Source: Acidobacteriota bacterium (lineage in GTDB: Bacteria > Acidobacteriota > Terriglobia > Bryobacterales > Bryobacteraceae). Taken from it: a stretch of DNA of 64,000 nucleotides. Positions within the stretch are counted from its first letter, which is position 1; the number at the start of each line of letters is the position of its first letter. The stretch is taken from assembly GCA_018268935.1 (NCBI GenBank), contig JAFDVS010000007.1, positions 1 through 64,000 on the forward strand, in the 5' to 3' direction. The notes under the pieces were generated by a model, which saw nothing but the letters and a program-made list of their open reading frames with translations, did no database searches and had not been told where the DNA came from. Below, piece by piece: positions 52,825 to 62,017 of the stretch. Both the position numbers and the translations under genes were made by a program.

Positions 52825-53922
52825 ATGAACGAATTTGAGAGCGTGGTGTATGAAGTGGAAGGGCGTGCGGGGCTGAGCTTCCGGATGGAGAAGCCGCGAT
52901 CGTGGCGTGTGCTGGAGATTCCGGAAGAAGAAGCGCAGTTCGACAATCCGGAGTATATGCTGGCGCTGCAAGTGACGATGGCTCCTTATGGCGCGGTAGT
53001 GCATTCGGTGGCGGCGCGGCCGGCGTACGGAGATGGCGCGGTGTCGCAATGGATGGGGTGGTTGTGCGAGAAGCAGGGGATCGCGGTGGAAGCGGTGGAG
53101 CGAGTGCAAGTGGGTGACTCTCCGGCGATGGCGTGCATGGGTGTGCAGGATACGGAAGCGGGCCGGATGCGGATGAGAGTGGTGTTTCTGGAGGATGGGC
53201 GACGGCTGTTTACGGTGACGTCGATGGCGCCGGAGGAGATTTGGGGAAGCGTGGCGCCGGTGTTTGCGCGGATGGTGGATTCGTTCCGGCTGGTGCATGT
53301 GCATGGGGGGACGGCCGCGTTGGAACCTGGGGAGGAGGCCAAGGCAGAGACGGATGAGATGGCGCCGACACAAGCCCGGGACGTGGCGTTGGCCGAGGAT
53401 GCGGGATCGTTGGACCCAGAGCATCCGATGAATGCGCGGCTGCGGGATAACGGAGTGGGGTTAGTGCCTCGGGTGTTGTCTGTGAATCTGGAAGAGCGGT
53501 ATGCCGTGGTGGGAGCCGGCGCGGTAGAGGCGGTGTTTCATGTGCCGTTGGGTTGGCACGTGGTGGATGACGGGCGTCGCACGTTGATCTTCGATGCCGG
53601 CGGGCGGATTCAGATCAATCTGGATTTGCGGGGGATTGGAGGGGATGGGGTGCATGGGTTGCTGGAGCAGATTGAGCGGGAGCATGAGGCGCAGCAGCCG
53701 GGAATCGAGCATGTTCACTTTCACGCGGTGGGATTTGAGTGCTTGTCGTTTCGCGGGATGGTGGCCGGAGAGGAAGTGCTGGAGCAAACGTTTCTGGTGC
53801 GGCAGGCGGAGCGCGAAGGGATGGCACTGACGGCTCGGGTAACGGCGAAGGAAGAAGATATGGGGATGGCTATGAATGTGGCGGAGGTAGTGTTGCTCAG
53901 TTGGAATGCAGGGAATGCCTGA
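52825..53922 (+). CDS. Protein with two PsbP/DcrB-like domains, function unknown
   Basis: The 365-residue protein has two related halves. Each opens with an amphipathic 'x-F-x-x-P-x-x-W-x-V' strand-helix (SFRMEKPRSWRVLEIPEEEA; VFHVPLGWHVVDDGRRTLIF) and ends with 'LFTVTSMAPEEIW / LTARVTAKEED'-type strands. This layout recalls the Mog1/PsbP/DcrB fold. There is no signal peptide. The linker (~170-210) is acidic. Its stop directly abuts the end of the convergent MBL gene. Confidence 0.75.
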   Translation: MNEFESVVYEVEGRAGLSFRMEKPRSWRVLEIPEEEAQFDNPEYMLALQVTMAPYGAVVHSVAARPAYGDGAVSQWMGWLCEKQGIAVEAVERVQVGDSPAMACMGVQDTEAGRMRMRVVFLEDGRRLFTVTSMAPEEIWGSVAPVFARMVDSFRLVHVHGGTAALEPGEEAKAETDEMAPTQARDVALAEDAGSLDPEHPMNARLRDNGVGLVPRVLSVNLEERYAVVGAGAVEAVFHVPLGWHVVDDGRRTLIFDAGGRIQINLDLRGIGGDGVHGLLEQIEREHEAQQPGIEHVHFHAVGFECLSFRGMVAGEEVLEQTFLVRQAEREGMALTARVTAKEEDMGMAMNVAEVVLLSWNAGNA

Positions 53923-55299
53923 TTAAGGCTGTTCCATTCCTTCGGCCTGACGGCGTAGACGCTCGGCAAAGGCGAGCGTGTAGTTGCGTGCAGGGGTGTT
54001 GAATGTTTGCTCACCGATGACGTCGAGTGCTTCGGCGAGGAGCAGCTTCGGCTCCTTTGCGGCGGGTTGGAGGCGCATGGCGTGCTGCGCGAGTTGCGCG
54101 GCCCATACGGGGTCATTGGCGGATAGTGCGGCACGGGCTTTTTCGAGCAGACCCGGGAAGCCGCCGGCGAGGCTGGCTATCTTTTCCGATTGCCGGCGCG
54201 GCGGTAGGCGGTGGAGATTGAGGGGATCGCCATCGAACCAGCCAACGTGTTGCGAATAGATTTCGCGCACGGTGCCCGCGATGCTGCCGTAGTAATCGCC
54301 GAGGTAGTCGAGGTTGGCGAGTTCGGGAGGGAGTTTCACGTAGTCGACGAGTTCGTCGGGGGTAAGAAATTTTTCCGCGCCTTCGATGGTTTTCTGATGG
54401 ACGAAGCGAAGGGCATCGCGGTAGTTGCGGAGAACTGTTTCGGCATCGTTGAGGACGGGACGGGTGTGTCCGCCTATCAAGTGGAGCGGCTTTTCCTGAA
54501 CCATCCTGTCGATGCTATCGGCCCATTGGCGGATGTCGCGGCGGGCGGTGCCGCGGAGGGGGTAGGTGTTGGGCCAGGACTTGTAGAAGTTGTCGCCGGC
54601 GAAGAGCACACGGGAGCCGGGGAGCCAGACGTAGAGTTGGTCGTCGGTTTCGCCGGGAGCGGCAACGAGTTCGAGGCGAATGCCTGCGATTTCGAGGGTA
54701 CGGCGGTCTTCGGGAAACTTGTGGGTAGGCGGGAAAGTGCGGGCGGCAGGGGCCGGCGAGTTGGATAGCCCGTCGCGAATGAGGCCGCCGGCCGGCGGGC
54801 GTTCGGGTGGAATGCCGATGCCGATTCCCAGACGCTTAAGGGGTGGAACGTCGAAGCCTTGTGTGTTGACGGGGCGGACGCCGTTGGCGAGGCCGGTGCC
54901 GCGAACGGTTGCAGTTTCTGAGCCGAAGTTGGAGCGCGCCCAGATGGGGATTTCCCTGCCCTGATCAATGAAAGCCGCTGCACCGCCGGTGTGATCGGGG
55001 TGGCTGTGTGTATAGATGATGGCTTGTACGGGCTTGGTGGTGATTTTGGCGAATTCCTCGCGCACGCGCCGGGAGCCGGGGACGGTTTGGCCGGGATCGA
55101 TGATGATGACACCTGATTGGCCGACGATCATGGAGTTGGCGGAGACGGTGTAGCCGATGGCGGTATAGACTCCTTCGGCGACGCGGATGATGGCGGGTTC
55201 GAACTCGCGGTTGCGCTGTTTGAGGCGGAGGGTAGCGGGTGAGTCTTCGCCGGCAGCAGGTGGGGCGGCGAGCAGAAGAATCGCGAGAAGGGTTCGCAT
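53923..55299 (-). CDS. Exported MBL-fold alkylsulfatase-like hydrolase, SCP2 domain missing
   Basis: Start at ATG 55299 (MRTLLAILLLAAPPAAG signal peptide); an in-frame extension to 55467 would overlap the divergent araC-type gene. The 458-residue protein has the metallo-beta-lactamase motif THSHPDHTGG near 130, GDNFYKSWPN, and HLIGGHTRPV. It then carries a helical dimerisation domain with VKLPPELANLDYLGDYYGSI and GWFDGDPLNLHRLPP, diagnostic of SdsA1-type alkylsulfatases. It ends about 120-150 residues earlier than SdsA1 and lacks the SCP2-like domain that binds the alkyl chain. Confidence 0.88.
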   Translation of the reverse strand: MRTLLAILLLAAPPAAGEDSPATLRLKQRNREFEPAIIRVAEGVYTAIGYTVSANSMIVGQSGVIIIDPGQTVPGSRRVREEFAKITTKPVQAIIYTHSHPDHTGGAAAFIDQGREIPIWARSNFGSETATVRGTGLANGVRPVNTQGFDVPPLKRLGIGIGIPPERPPAGGLIRDGLSNSPAPAARTFPPTHKFPEDRRTLEIAGIRLELVAAPGETDDQLYVWLPGSRVLFAGDNFYKSWPNTYPLRGTARRDIRQWADSIDRMVQEKPLHLIGGHTRPVLNDAETVLRNYRDALRFVHQKTIEGAEKFLTPDELVDYVKLPPELANLDYLGDYYGSIAGTVREIYSQHVGWFDGDPLNLHRLPPRRQSEKIASLAGGFPGLLEKARAALSANDPVWAAQLAQHAMRLQPAAKEPKLLLAEALDVIGEQTFNTPARNYTLAFAERLRRQAEGMEQP

Positions 55300-55357
55300 A
55301 CGGAGGCTTGTCCTCTCCTGATCATGCACAGGTGATAGTGGTTTCGCCAAGGTGATA

Positions 55358-56275
55358 ATGGGAAATGAGATGGTCAAAAGTGGACAAATTTCCAGCTTGA
55401 GAGAACCGATGCGGGAGGTGCGATTCCATAATCCTCGGTTGCAGAATCTGGGAGTAGACACGCTCACGGTGTCTCAACTGCGAAGCAAGTGCCCGCCCGA
55501 GCATTTCGCAAGGCCGGAACGGCTGGAATTTTATCAACTGATCCACTTCAAAGGCGGCAAAGGCCGGCATGAGGTGGATTTCCGTAGATACCGCATCCGG
55601 AAAGGGACGTTGATCATCGGGCAGCCGAAGCAGGTGCAGCAGTTCCATCTGGATGCTTCGCTACGGGGGCGGCTGCTGCTGATAGATCCGTTTTTTTTGA
55701 GTGGGTTCGAACCTGGCTCGGCTGGGCTGGGGCGGGAGATGGCGGAGTGGCCGGCATGGTTGGAATTGCCCACGTGGCTGAATGCTGATGTGACTCGCAC
55801 CTTGGATGTGGTTGCCCGGGAAACAGCAGAGTATCGGGGCGACAGGTTGACGGCACGGTTTCTGCAGCATGTGATTGCGGCGCTGTTTGTGGAGATCCAG
55901 CGATTCGTGCGGGTGAATGGACCGGGCAATGTGCGGCAGCGAGCGCACGTTTCCGAAGTGCTGCGGTTGTTGAATCGGGAGGTGGAGAGCCAATTCGCGC
56001 GGGAGCATTCGGTGCGGTTTTATGCCCGGCGGCTGGGGTATTCGGAAAAAACATTGACGCGCGCTTCTGTTGCAGCAGCGGGCAAGACAGCGAAGGAGTT
56101 GATCGACGAGCGTGTGGCGTTGGAGGCCAAACGACTGTTGGCGCATAGCGGGGCGAGCATTGTCGAGATCGGAAGCCAGCTTGGGTTCAGCGAAGCCACG
56201 AACTTTGTGAAGTTTTTCAAACGGATGGCGGGTGTGACCCCTTCGTTGTTCCGGCGAGGTTATGGCAGTGGGTGA
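55358..56275 (+). CDS. AraC-family transcriptional regulator
   Basis: The ~305-residue protein has an AraC-type arabinose-binding-like N-terminal half (LEFYQLIHFKGGKGRHEVDF, RKGTLIIGQPKQVQQFHLDA) and a double HTH C-terminus (FYARRLGYSEKTLTRASVAA; LLAHSGASIVEIGSQLGFSE, then FVKFFKRMAGVTPSLFRR). GTG 55352 and ATG 55370 are other possible starts. It is divergent from the alkylsulfatase-like gene with a 58-base gap, and probably controls it. Confidence 0.92.
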   Translation: MGNEMVKSGQISSLREPMREVRFHNPRLQNLGVDTLTVSQLRSKCPPEHFARPERLEFYQLIHFKGGKGRHEVDFRRYRIRKGTLIIGQPKQVQQFHLDASLRGRLLLIDPFFLSGFEPGSAGLGREMAEWPAWLELPTWLNADVTRTLDVVARETAEYRGDRLTARFLQHVIAALFVEIQRFVRVNGPGNVRQRAHVSEVLRLLNREVESQFAREHSVRFYARRLGYSEKTLTRASVAAAGKTAKELIDERVALEAKRLLAHSGASIVEIGSQLGFSEATNFVKFFKRMAGVTPSLFRRGYGSG

Positions 56276-56278
56276 TCC

Positions 56279-57649
56279 TTAACGCAGGGCGAGGATTTGA
56301 TGTGGCGCGAGCAGATAGGGCGAGATCACGCCAGGGAGATTAGAGAGAGGGAGCAGATCGTCCGGTATGTCAAAGCCTAGGACGTTGCGCATGAACTCGC
56401 GGCGGGCGAAGCAGCGGGTGAGGCAATCGGGGTGCTCGCGCTGCAGTTCCGCACGGAGTTCGGCGCCGGCGAGCACGTAGGTATCTTCCATGCGGGTGGA
56501 GATGAAGACGGGGTGAGACGGGATGACGTCGGATTGGATGGCCATGCCGGAGTGCAGTTCGATGGTGGAGCCGGGGTAGAAGGGGGAACTGAGCCACTCG
56601 TCGAGGTGAATGAGATGGCCGGGGTTGAGCTTGATGTGGAACAGATCGGCGGGAAGGAGTTGGCGCATGCGCGCTTCGATTTCTCCGGCGATGGCGCCGA
56701 TGCGGAGCATGGAGAACCACTCGCCCATGGCGGCGAGGTAGGGCTCGACGAAGTGTTGTACGTAGCCATCGGGGGCTTCGTGTTCGCTTTCGGCGATGAA
56801 GGCGCAGCGGCAGCAATTGGCGCCGGCGAGTGCGATGTTGGCGGAGAGCGGCTGACCACGTTCGACGACGTTTCCGCTCGGGCTGGCGAGACTGATGCGG
56901 TTGGGGCCGGTTTTGACGGTCCAATGGCAGGAGTGGGGGAGGCCGTTGAAGCCCATGTGAGCGGCGAGATCGAAGTCGGTCATGCCGGGACGGATGGCTT
57001 CGATCATGTTGCGCATGCCGTTTGAGGCGAGGATGTTGGTGTGTTCGAAGGCGGCGATTTCGGCGGCGGAGCAGAAGGTGCGGAGTCCGGTGGCGGGGTG
57101 ATGAAAGATGGCGCTGGCGTTGACGGTGTGCGGGCAGATGGCGCGTATCGTATCGGCGATGAAGGCGGGGATTTCGAGTGCTTTTTCGGCGAGCGGGTGC
57201 TCATTGGGGTGGTAGTATTTCCAACCGGCGGCGCCTGCTGTTGAGTTGGGATGAAGGGCTTCGGCGCGGAGGATTTCATCGAGTTGGCGGGAGTTGGTGC
57301 GGTCGATGTTGAGGAGGGAGAAAGGCTCGAAGCGTTCGTGGCGGAGGCGTCCGGCTTTGAAGAGCGGGCTGATGGGGAGGTAGGATTCGCACTCGGTGCC
57401 GGTGAGGATGAGCGGAGTGACGTCGAGGCGGAGGATGAGGAGGGCTTCTTCGAAACGGGGATCGAAGCCGGTGAGCCAGGCCATGTTGGCGGAGTGCTCG
57501 CGGTCGGCGTAGATGAAGAGGTGGGTGAGGTTGCGGCGGAGCATGGCGTCGCGAGTCCTGGCGAGGCGGAGTTCGTATTCGTGGAGGGGGATTATTGGGG
57601 GGATGGGAGAGGGTTGGGATTCAGGGAGTGCGGAGTGGATGAGAGGCAT
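56279..57649 (-). CDS. M24 (Xaa-Pro peptidase-like) protein, metal site doubtful
   Basis: The 456-residue protein has a creatinase-type N-terminal domain (~20-190, LTHLFIYADREHSANMAWLT, then GFDPRFEEALLIL) and an M24 'pita-bread' domain (~200-430, FEHTNILASNGMRNMIEAIR, TDFDLAAHMGF, PGHLIHLDEWLSSPFYPGS, ELHSGMAIQSDVIP). The family's two-metal site uses D, D, H, E, E; I can place some acidic residues but not the full set, so it may be a non-catalytic or altered member. Confidence 0.75.
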   Translation of the reverse strand: MPLIHSALPESQPSPIPPIIPLHEYELRLARTRDAMLRRNLTHLFIYADREHSANMAWLTGFDPRFEEALLILRLDVTPLILTGTECESYLPISPLFKAGRLRHERFEPFSLLNIDRTNSRQLDEILRAEALHPNSTAGAAGWKYYHPNEHPLAEKALEIPAFIADTIRAICPHTVNASAIFHHPATGLRTFCSAAEIAAFEHTNILASNGMRNMIEAIRPGMTDFDLAAHMGFNGLPHSCHWTVKTGPNRISLASPSGNVVERGQPLSANIALAGANCCRCAFIAESEHEAPDGYVQHFVEPYLAAMGEWFSMLRIGAIAGEIEARMRQLLPADLFHIKLNPGHLIHLDEWLSSPFYPGSTIELHSGMAIQSDVIPSHPVFISTRMEDTYVLAGAELRAELQREHPDCLTRCFARREFMRNVLGFDIPDDLLPLSNLPGVISPYLLAPHQILALR

Positions 57650-57730
57650 GGCTGATGATTAGTTTAGGGCAAGGGGGGTGTTTGGATTTGCCTGGGTGTG
57701 GGGGGAGTGGGTTAAGATAGGGAGATACGT

Positions 57731-57804
57731 TCCCCGGTCGTCTAACGGTAGGACAGCGGCCTTTGGAGCCGTGAATCGTGGTTCGAATCCATGCCGGGGA
57801 GCCA
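57731..57804 (+). tRNA. trnQ: tRNA-Gln (anticodon TTG)
   Basis: The acceptor stem TCCCCGG (57731-57737) pairs with CCGGGGA (57794-57800), and CCA is encoded at 57802-57804. The anticodon loop CTTTGGA gives TTG, for Gln. The T arm is CGTGG-TTCGAAT-CCATG. All four arms fold normally. Confidence 0.97.
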
Positions 57805-58022
57805 TTCCTTCAAACGCGAACTTTCCACCGCCGTCTCCCAAACATTCGCCGGTATTTTCGTTTCGGCGCGCCGTTCTCCACTTCGAATCGTGCGCGTCCG
57901 GGGTGCGAACTCAACCATGGTGGTTGAGCCCATTGGCCCGCCCTCAACCTCTCGAACTCTCGGGTTTCTCTGTTGGCGCCTTCGCGTTTGTTGACACTCT
58001 GCTTGCTGTGCGCCCTGAAAGC
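57805..58022. other. Gene-free gap between tRNA-Gln and the toxin-like gene
   Basis: Contains the palindrome CTCAACCA-TGG-TGGTTGAG (57910-57928). No T-run follows it, so it is more an operator or attachment-like dyad than a terminator. No immunity-type gene is encoded here downstream of the toxin-like gene. Confidence 0.45.
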
Positions 58023-61000
58023 TTAGTCTGATTTATTGAGAGTCACGCGGCGATTGTTTCGGAGCGCATCGATCTGCGCTGCGTCCAAGCCGGCGGCCGA
58101 CAGTTGGGAATAGCGGCTGTAAGATCGGTTGGCAACGACCGCCGCGGCCAATGTGGCGCTCAGCCCGGTCTGCTCGGAGATCTCCGTCGCCGTGCTTTCG
58201 TTCAGTGCGACCTTGGTAAGGAAAAACCCGGAGGAAGGATTGGAAAACGATCCACCCCTGGATAAGGCGACCTCGTCGAGTTCGGGTGGATTGGAATTTT
58301 GTTTGAAGGTCCAGACCTTGCCTCCGGCAGTGACGCTGGTTGGGCGGTAGTGCGAAGGATCGTTCACGTCGTTGCCGGGATAGTTTGGGGTGACATCCAT
58401 GAAGGCCAGCGCCGCGCCGCGCTCCGACTTGGTCTTTGTGATCTTGTCCGCAACCTCGTTTTCATAGCTCTTGAAAGTGGAGAGGTTCAATGACGGGTGC
58501 ATCGGAACCAGATTGGCCTGAGAAGGCGAGCCGCCGAAACGGTCGCCAATCAGGTGGCCGCGGTGATCGCCTTGCTGATAGCCGTGCAAGGGGATTGCCG
58601 GCATCGCCTCCCGATCGCCATCTTTCAGGTCCACGGTGCCGGTGGCCGGTCCCGCGCGTCCTCCTGCGCCAGAGGAGTTGTTGATGCTCTTTGGCTTGAC
58701 TTTCTCCAGTTCCTCCTGGCTGAACCCGTCGGCCTTTGGCTTACCCGTTTCGGTTTGTGGCGGGCTTGCCTCGAAGCGGTAATCCCAGGTGCCTTCTCCG
58801 CTCACCACTGTAATGGACTTAAACACGGGGTGGTTCGTCTTCACCTTCGCGGCGACGGATTGAGCGTGCTCCTGGGTGATCTCGCCCTGCTCCAGGTATT
58901 GCGCCTCTTCCTGGTGCATGGCCGCCTTGCCGGCTGCGACTTTGGCTGCTTTCTCGGGGTCCTCTTCCTCCTGTTCCTGCTGGCCACCGATTCCGAAGAG
59001 GCGGCCGGCAGCGCGTACCAGATCGACGGCTTTGTTGATCACCCAGTCAATGGCCCTGTTTACGGGGGCTTGAATGCGTTGAATGATCTCGCGGATTTTG
59101 TCACTGATTCCTCCCAATCCGAGGAGGCTTGCGAGGAAACTGATGACAACGGGCACAGCTCGGGCCAACGCACTCTCGACGGCGGCGGCGGCGCCACTGA
59201 TCTGACCGGCGGCAATGGCCGCGAGTGAATCGAGCACCGCATTCACAAACGCCATGATCTGGCTACCACGGGTGACGAAGAACATCACGACGTCGTAGAT
59301 GGCTTTGCAAGCCTTGATGAATGCCGAGGCGGGGTTGAGCAGTCCGATCAGCCAGGTCACGCCCGCGATGATGATGCGTTCGATGACAAAGCTCTTGATT
59401 CCTTCGATGATGACATCCCCGAGATTCGAGAGCTGATCACTAACCCACCGCCAGATGCCCGCGGGGCCTTCGGTGATGAGGACGCGAAAGATCTCGGCCG
59501 CCGTCTCGAGAGTACGGACCATGGGTTCGCCAAGAATGCGAACGGCTCGTGCGCGGATGTTGGCGTAGGTAAGCCCCAACACCTGCAAAACGAGGCTAAG
59601 AATTCCCCGGAGGTCGAAGGTCTCAGGCATCGTGATGCCGGCTTCAGCCAGCGCGCCGAACAGCCATCCCATCAGCCCCTGCTGGAGGTAAGTGCCGATC
59701 TTGGCGATGAAGTTGCCGAGGCCTAGGCGGACGGCGGCGATGAGGTTGCCGAGGAATCCGATGGGATCGGAGAGAATCTTGTCGATGACATCGGCGGCTC
59801 GGGCGAGGACACCGAGCAGCATGTTCTTCATCTGGATGATGGTTTCGATGACACTGTTGATGGCATCGAGCGCGGCGTCGACGAGGCCCCGATTCGCAGC
59901 CTGCATTTCCTCGATGCGGGCATCGACGGCCTGGAGATTCTCGTTGTAACGCTGGGCGAGAGAATCCACCAACTGATTCTGGTGATCCATCACGTTCTGG
60001 GCCAGCGTGTCAAACTCGCCCTGGATGCCTTCGGCAGCCTGCATGCCGACGTCACGCAGCTCGGCGGACAGATCCTCATTGATGTAAGTCTGGATGCGCT
60101 GCTGGCCTTCCTGAATGAGTCGAATCGCCTCATTGAGGCCATCGGCGACGATTTGCGCGACCTCGTCGATGACGCCATCCATCTGCTGGATGTAGAGGTC
60201 ACGTCCTTCGGTGTAAAAGACGTTGACTTCGTCGGGAAGGCCGAGGAGTTTATCTGTAAGCCAGAGGCCCGCGCCGGTGACGCCGCTATAGCGCTCGTCC
60301 TTGTAGTCGCGCATACGGCGATCGACGTAGTTTTCGAAATCCTGACGGGCTCGCTCGGCGCCGCCATCGAAGGTGTCATTGACGGTCCTATCGATCTCGC
60401 CGAGGTGATGCTCAACGGCGCTCTTCGTCTCGTTGTAGATGGCCCGGATGTCGGCGAGGACCTTGGCGCGGCCGGTCTGGTCCTCGGTTTGAGTAGCGCC
60501 CTGACGGTCGACGATGGCGGAGAACTGAGTTTCACGCGAATCGTGCATCGCCTGGGTCTGGTTGGCAGCCTGAGCGGCCGCCTGCTGGCGGGCGCCGCCG
60601 AGGATAGCTTGCTCCTGCTCGCGGTATTGTGCGGGCCGCTCGGCAGCGTCCTGTTGTGCCTGTTGCCGGGCGTCCTGGGCAGACTGGAAGTCTGGCTCGT
60701 TGGACTTTGCGGCGATCTCTGCGGTGAATGGGGGCGAGGAACCGGCAGCGGCGGAATCGAGTTCCTGGCTGTTCTGCTGCAGCGACACCTCGGCTTCGGT
60801 CTTCGGTTTGGGTGCGGCAGCCTGGGCATGAATGTCAGCCGGCGGCGCACCGGGGTCGGTGGGAGGCAAGGGTTCGACAGGCTTGGGTTGTACCGTGCCG
60901 GTGTCAGGAGTTTCGGCAGCCGTATCCTTGACAGGTCTTGCGGTGCCCTCCTTACTCTCCTGCACCTTGCCGGACACAGCGCCTTTGAGTTCTCCGGCTT

Positions 61001-62003
61001 TGTTATCGTCCTTGAATTCGTCAGCTTCCTCGAGAGTTTTCGGAGCGATCTGGGCGATCTTCTCCATGAGGGCGGCTTTGAAGGCTTCCTTGTCGAAGGG
61101 CGCTGGTTGCTGGCCGGCCATTTTGGTGACCTGTTGACCAGCGGCTCCATCCTGGAGTTCGTTCGCAGGTCCGGGAGCAGCGGCCTGGGCTTGGGCGGCC
61201 TTGTCCTGGGCGGGATTGTTGTGGCCCTGGGAGCGAGCCACGGCGCGAGCGCGGGCGAGCACAGCCTGATAGGCCCGGTCCTCCTGAGGGGACGAAGGAG
61301 CACGCTCCGTTTCGGCGGGTGCTTCACCTTCCGAAGCAGCGGGCGCCGGCACAGCCGCAGCGTCCTCGGACTGCGGGGCGGCGGGTGGCTCCGATGGCGC
61401 AGTTTCAGCCTCTGGTGGGGATGCCGCTGCGTCGATGGCGATCTCACCACCTTGCGGCTCTTCACCGCTGAGTTCGGCGGGTGTGGTTGAGGCGGGCGCC
61501 GGCGCGGCGGGCTCAGGCGCGGGCGCTGCGGTTTCCGGAGCGCCACCGGGCGACGCAGACGCAGGAGCGGACGGTGCAGGGGCAGCCTCAGCCGTAGGTT
61601 GAGCGGGCGCCGCTTCGGCCAGGGGCTCGGCAGGAGGTGGTTCGGGAGTGGCGGGAGGAGGAGGTGGTGGTGGCAGCCCTGGAGCCACCTCCTCTGTGGC
61701 TTCGTTCTGCTGCTCGTTTCTAGGCTTCGACTGCCTGAGCCGGTCCACGACCTCAAGCGCATACGCATTGCCGTATTCCGTCTGAAGCTGCAACACCACG
61801 GCTGGAGCGCCTCTGCGCTCTGCACCGGCGGGTGAAGCGAGGCGGTCGGCAAAATCGGAGGCCGTCGCTGAGGGAGACGATTCGGGTGTCGTTTCCTCGA
61901 CGGGACCTGGCTCCGGCGTGGGGTCCGGAACAGGAGGCGACAGCAGGGCCGCCGCCAACGACGGCTCTGCTGATGCGCTTTCCAACAAGGCAGCTTCGGG
62001 CAC
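58023..62003 (-). CDS. Polymorphic-toxin-like protein with C-terminal nuclease, probable eCIS cargo
   Basis: The 1326-residue protein has no signal peptide. Residues ~68-90 (VVLQLQTEYGNAYALEVVDRL) match the 'LQ..xGN' segment of DUF4157-type proteins linked to extracellular contractile injection systems (eCIS). A Pro/Ala-rich region runs from ~100 to 420. A long helical part follows, with DERYSGVTGAGLWLTDKLLG and LPDEVNVFYTEGRDLY at ~565-600, then hydrophobic helices (~830-1010) that could cross a membrane. The C-terminus holds a DNA/RNA non-specific endonuclease domain (HRGHLIGDRFGG near 1146, then ANLVPMHPSLN). After it comes a helix-hairpin-helix-like tail (LNESTATEISEQTGLSATLA, LDAAQIDALRNNRRVTL). 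Upstream VWA gene: 14-base gap. Confidence 0.85.
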   Translation of the reverse strand: MPEAALLESASAEPSLAAALLSPPVPDPTPEPGPVEETTPESSPSATASDFADRLASPAGAERRGAPAVVLQLQTEYGNAYALEVVDRLRQSKPRNEQQNEATEEVAPGLPPPPPPPATPEPPPAEPLAEAAPAQPTAEAAPAPSAPASASPGGAPETAAPAPEPAAPAPASTTPAELSGEEPQGGEIAIDAAASPPEAETAPSEPPAAPQSEDAAAVPAPAASEGEAPAETERAPSSPQEDRAYQAVLARARAVARSQGHNNPAQDKAAQAQAAAPGPANELQDGAAGQQVTKMAGQQPAPFDKEAFKAALMEKIAQIAPKTLEEADEFKDDNKAGELKGAVSGKVQESKEGTARPVKDTAAETPDTGTVQPKPVEPLPPTDPGAPPADIHAQAAAPKPKTEAEVSLQQNSQELDSAAAGSSPPFTAEIAAKSNEPDFQSAQDARQQAQQDAAERPAQYREQEQAILGGARQQAAAQAANQTQAMHDSRETQFSAIVDRQGATQTEDQTGRAKVLADIRAIYNETKSAVEHHLGEIDRTVNDTFDGGAERARQDFENYVDRRMRDYKDERYSGVTGAGLWLTDKLLGLPDEVNVFYTEGRDLYIQQMDGVIDEVAQIVADGLNEAIRLIQEGQQRIQTYINEDLSAELRDVGMQAAEGIQGEFDTLAQNVMDHQNQLVDSLAQRYNENLQAVDARIEEMQAANRGLVDAALDAINSVIETIIQMKNMLLGVLARAADVIDKILSDPIGFLGNLIAAVRLGLGNFIAKIGTYLQQGLMGWLFGALAEAGITMPETFDLRGILSLVLQVLGLTYANIRARAVRILGEPMVRTLETAAEIFRVLITEGPAGIWRWVSDQLSNLGDVIIEGIKSFVIERIIIAGVTWLIGLLNPASAFIKACKAIYDVVMFFVTRGSQIMAFVNAVLDSLAAIAAGQISGAAAAVESALARAVPVVISFLASLLGLGGISDKIREIIQRIQAPVNRAIDWVINKAVDLVRAAGRLFGIGGQQEQEEEDPEKAAKVAAGKAAMHQEEAQYLEQGEITQEHAQSVAAKVKTNHPVFKSITVVSGEGTWDYRFEASPPQTETGKPKADGFSQEELEKVKPKSINNSSGAGGRAGPATGTVDLKDGDREAMPAIPLHGYQQGDHRGHLIGDRFGGSPSQANLVPMHPSLNLSTFKSYENEVADKITKTKSERGAALAFMDVTPNYPGNDVNDPSHYRPTSVTAGGKVWTFKQNSNPPELDEVALSRGGSFSNPSSGFFLTKVALNESTATEISEQTGLSATLAAAVVANRSYSRYSQLSAAGLDAAQIDALRNNRRVTLNKSD

Positions 62004-62017
62004 GGCGTATTAGCCCT

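Noticed and set aside
55300-55467. Longer N-terminus of the MBL hydrolase
   Set aside because: It would overlap the divergent AraC gene, and the signal peptide starts at 55299.
59990-61852. 620-codon minus-strand frame inside the toxin-like gene
   Set aside because: Ser/Pro/Arg-rich composition typical of a shifted frame in high-GC DNA; the overlapping frame has domains and normal composition.
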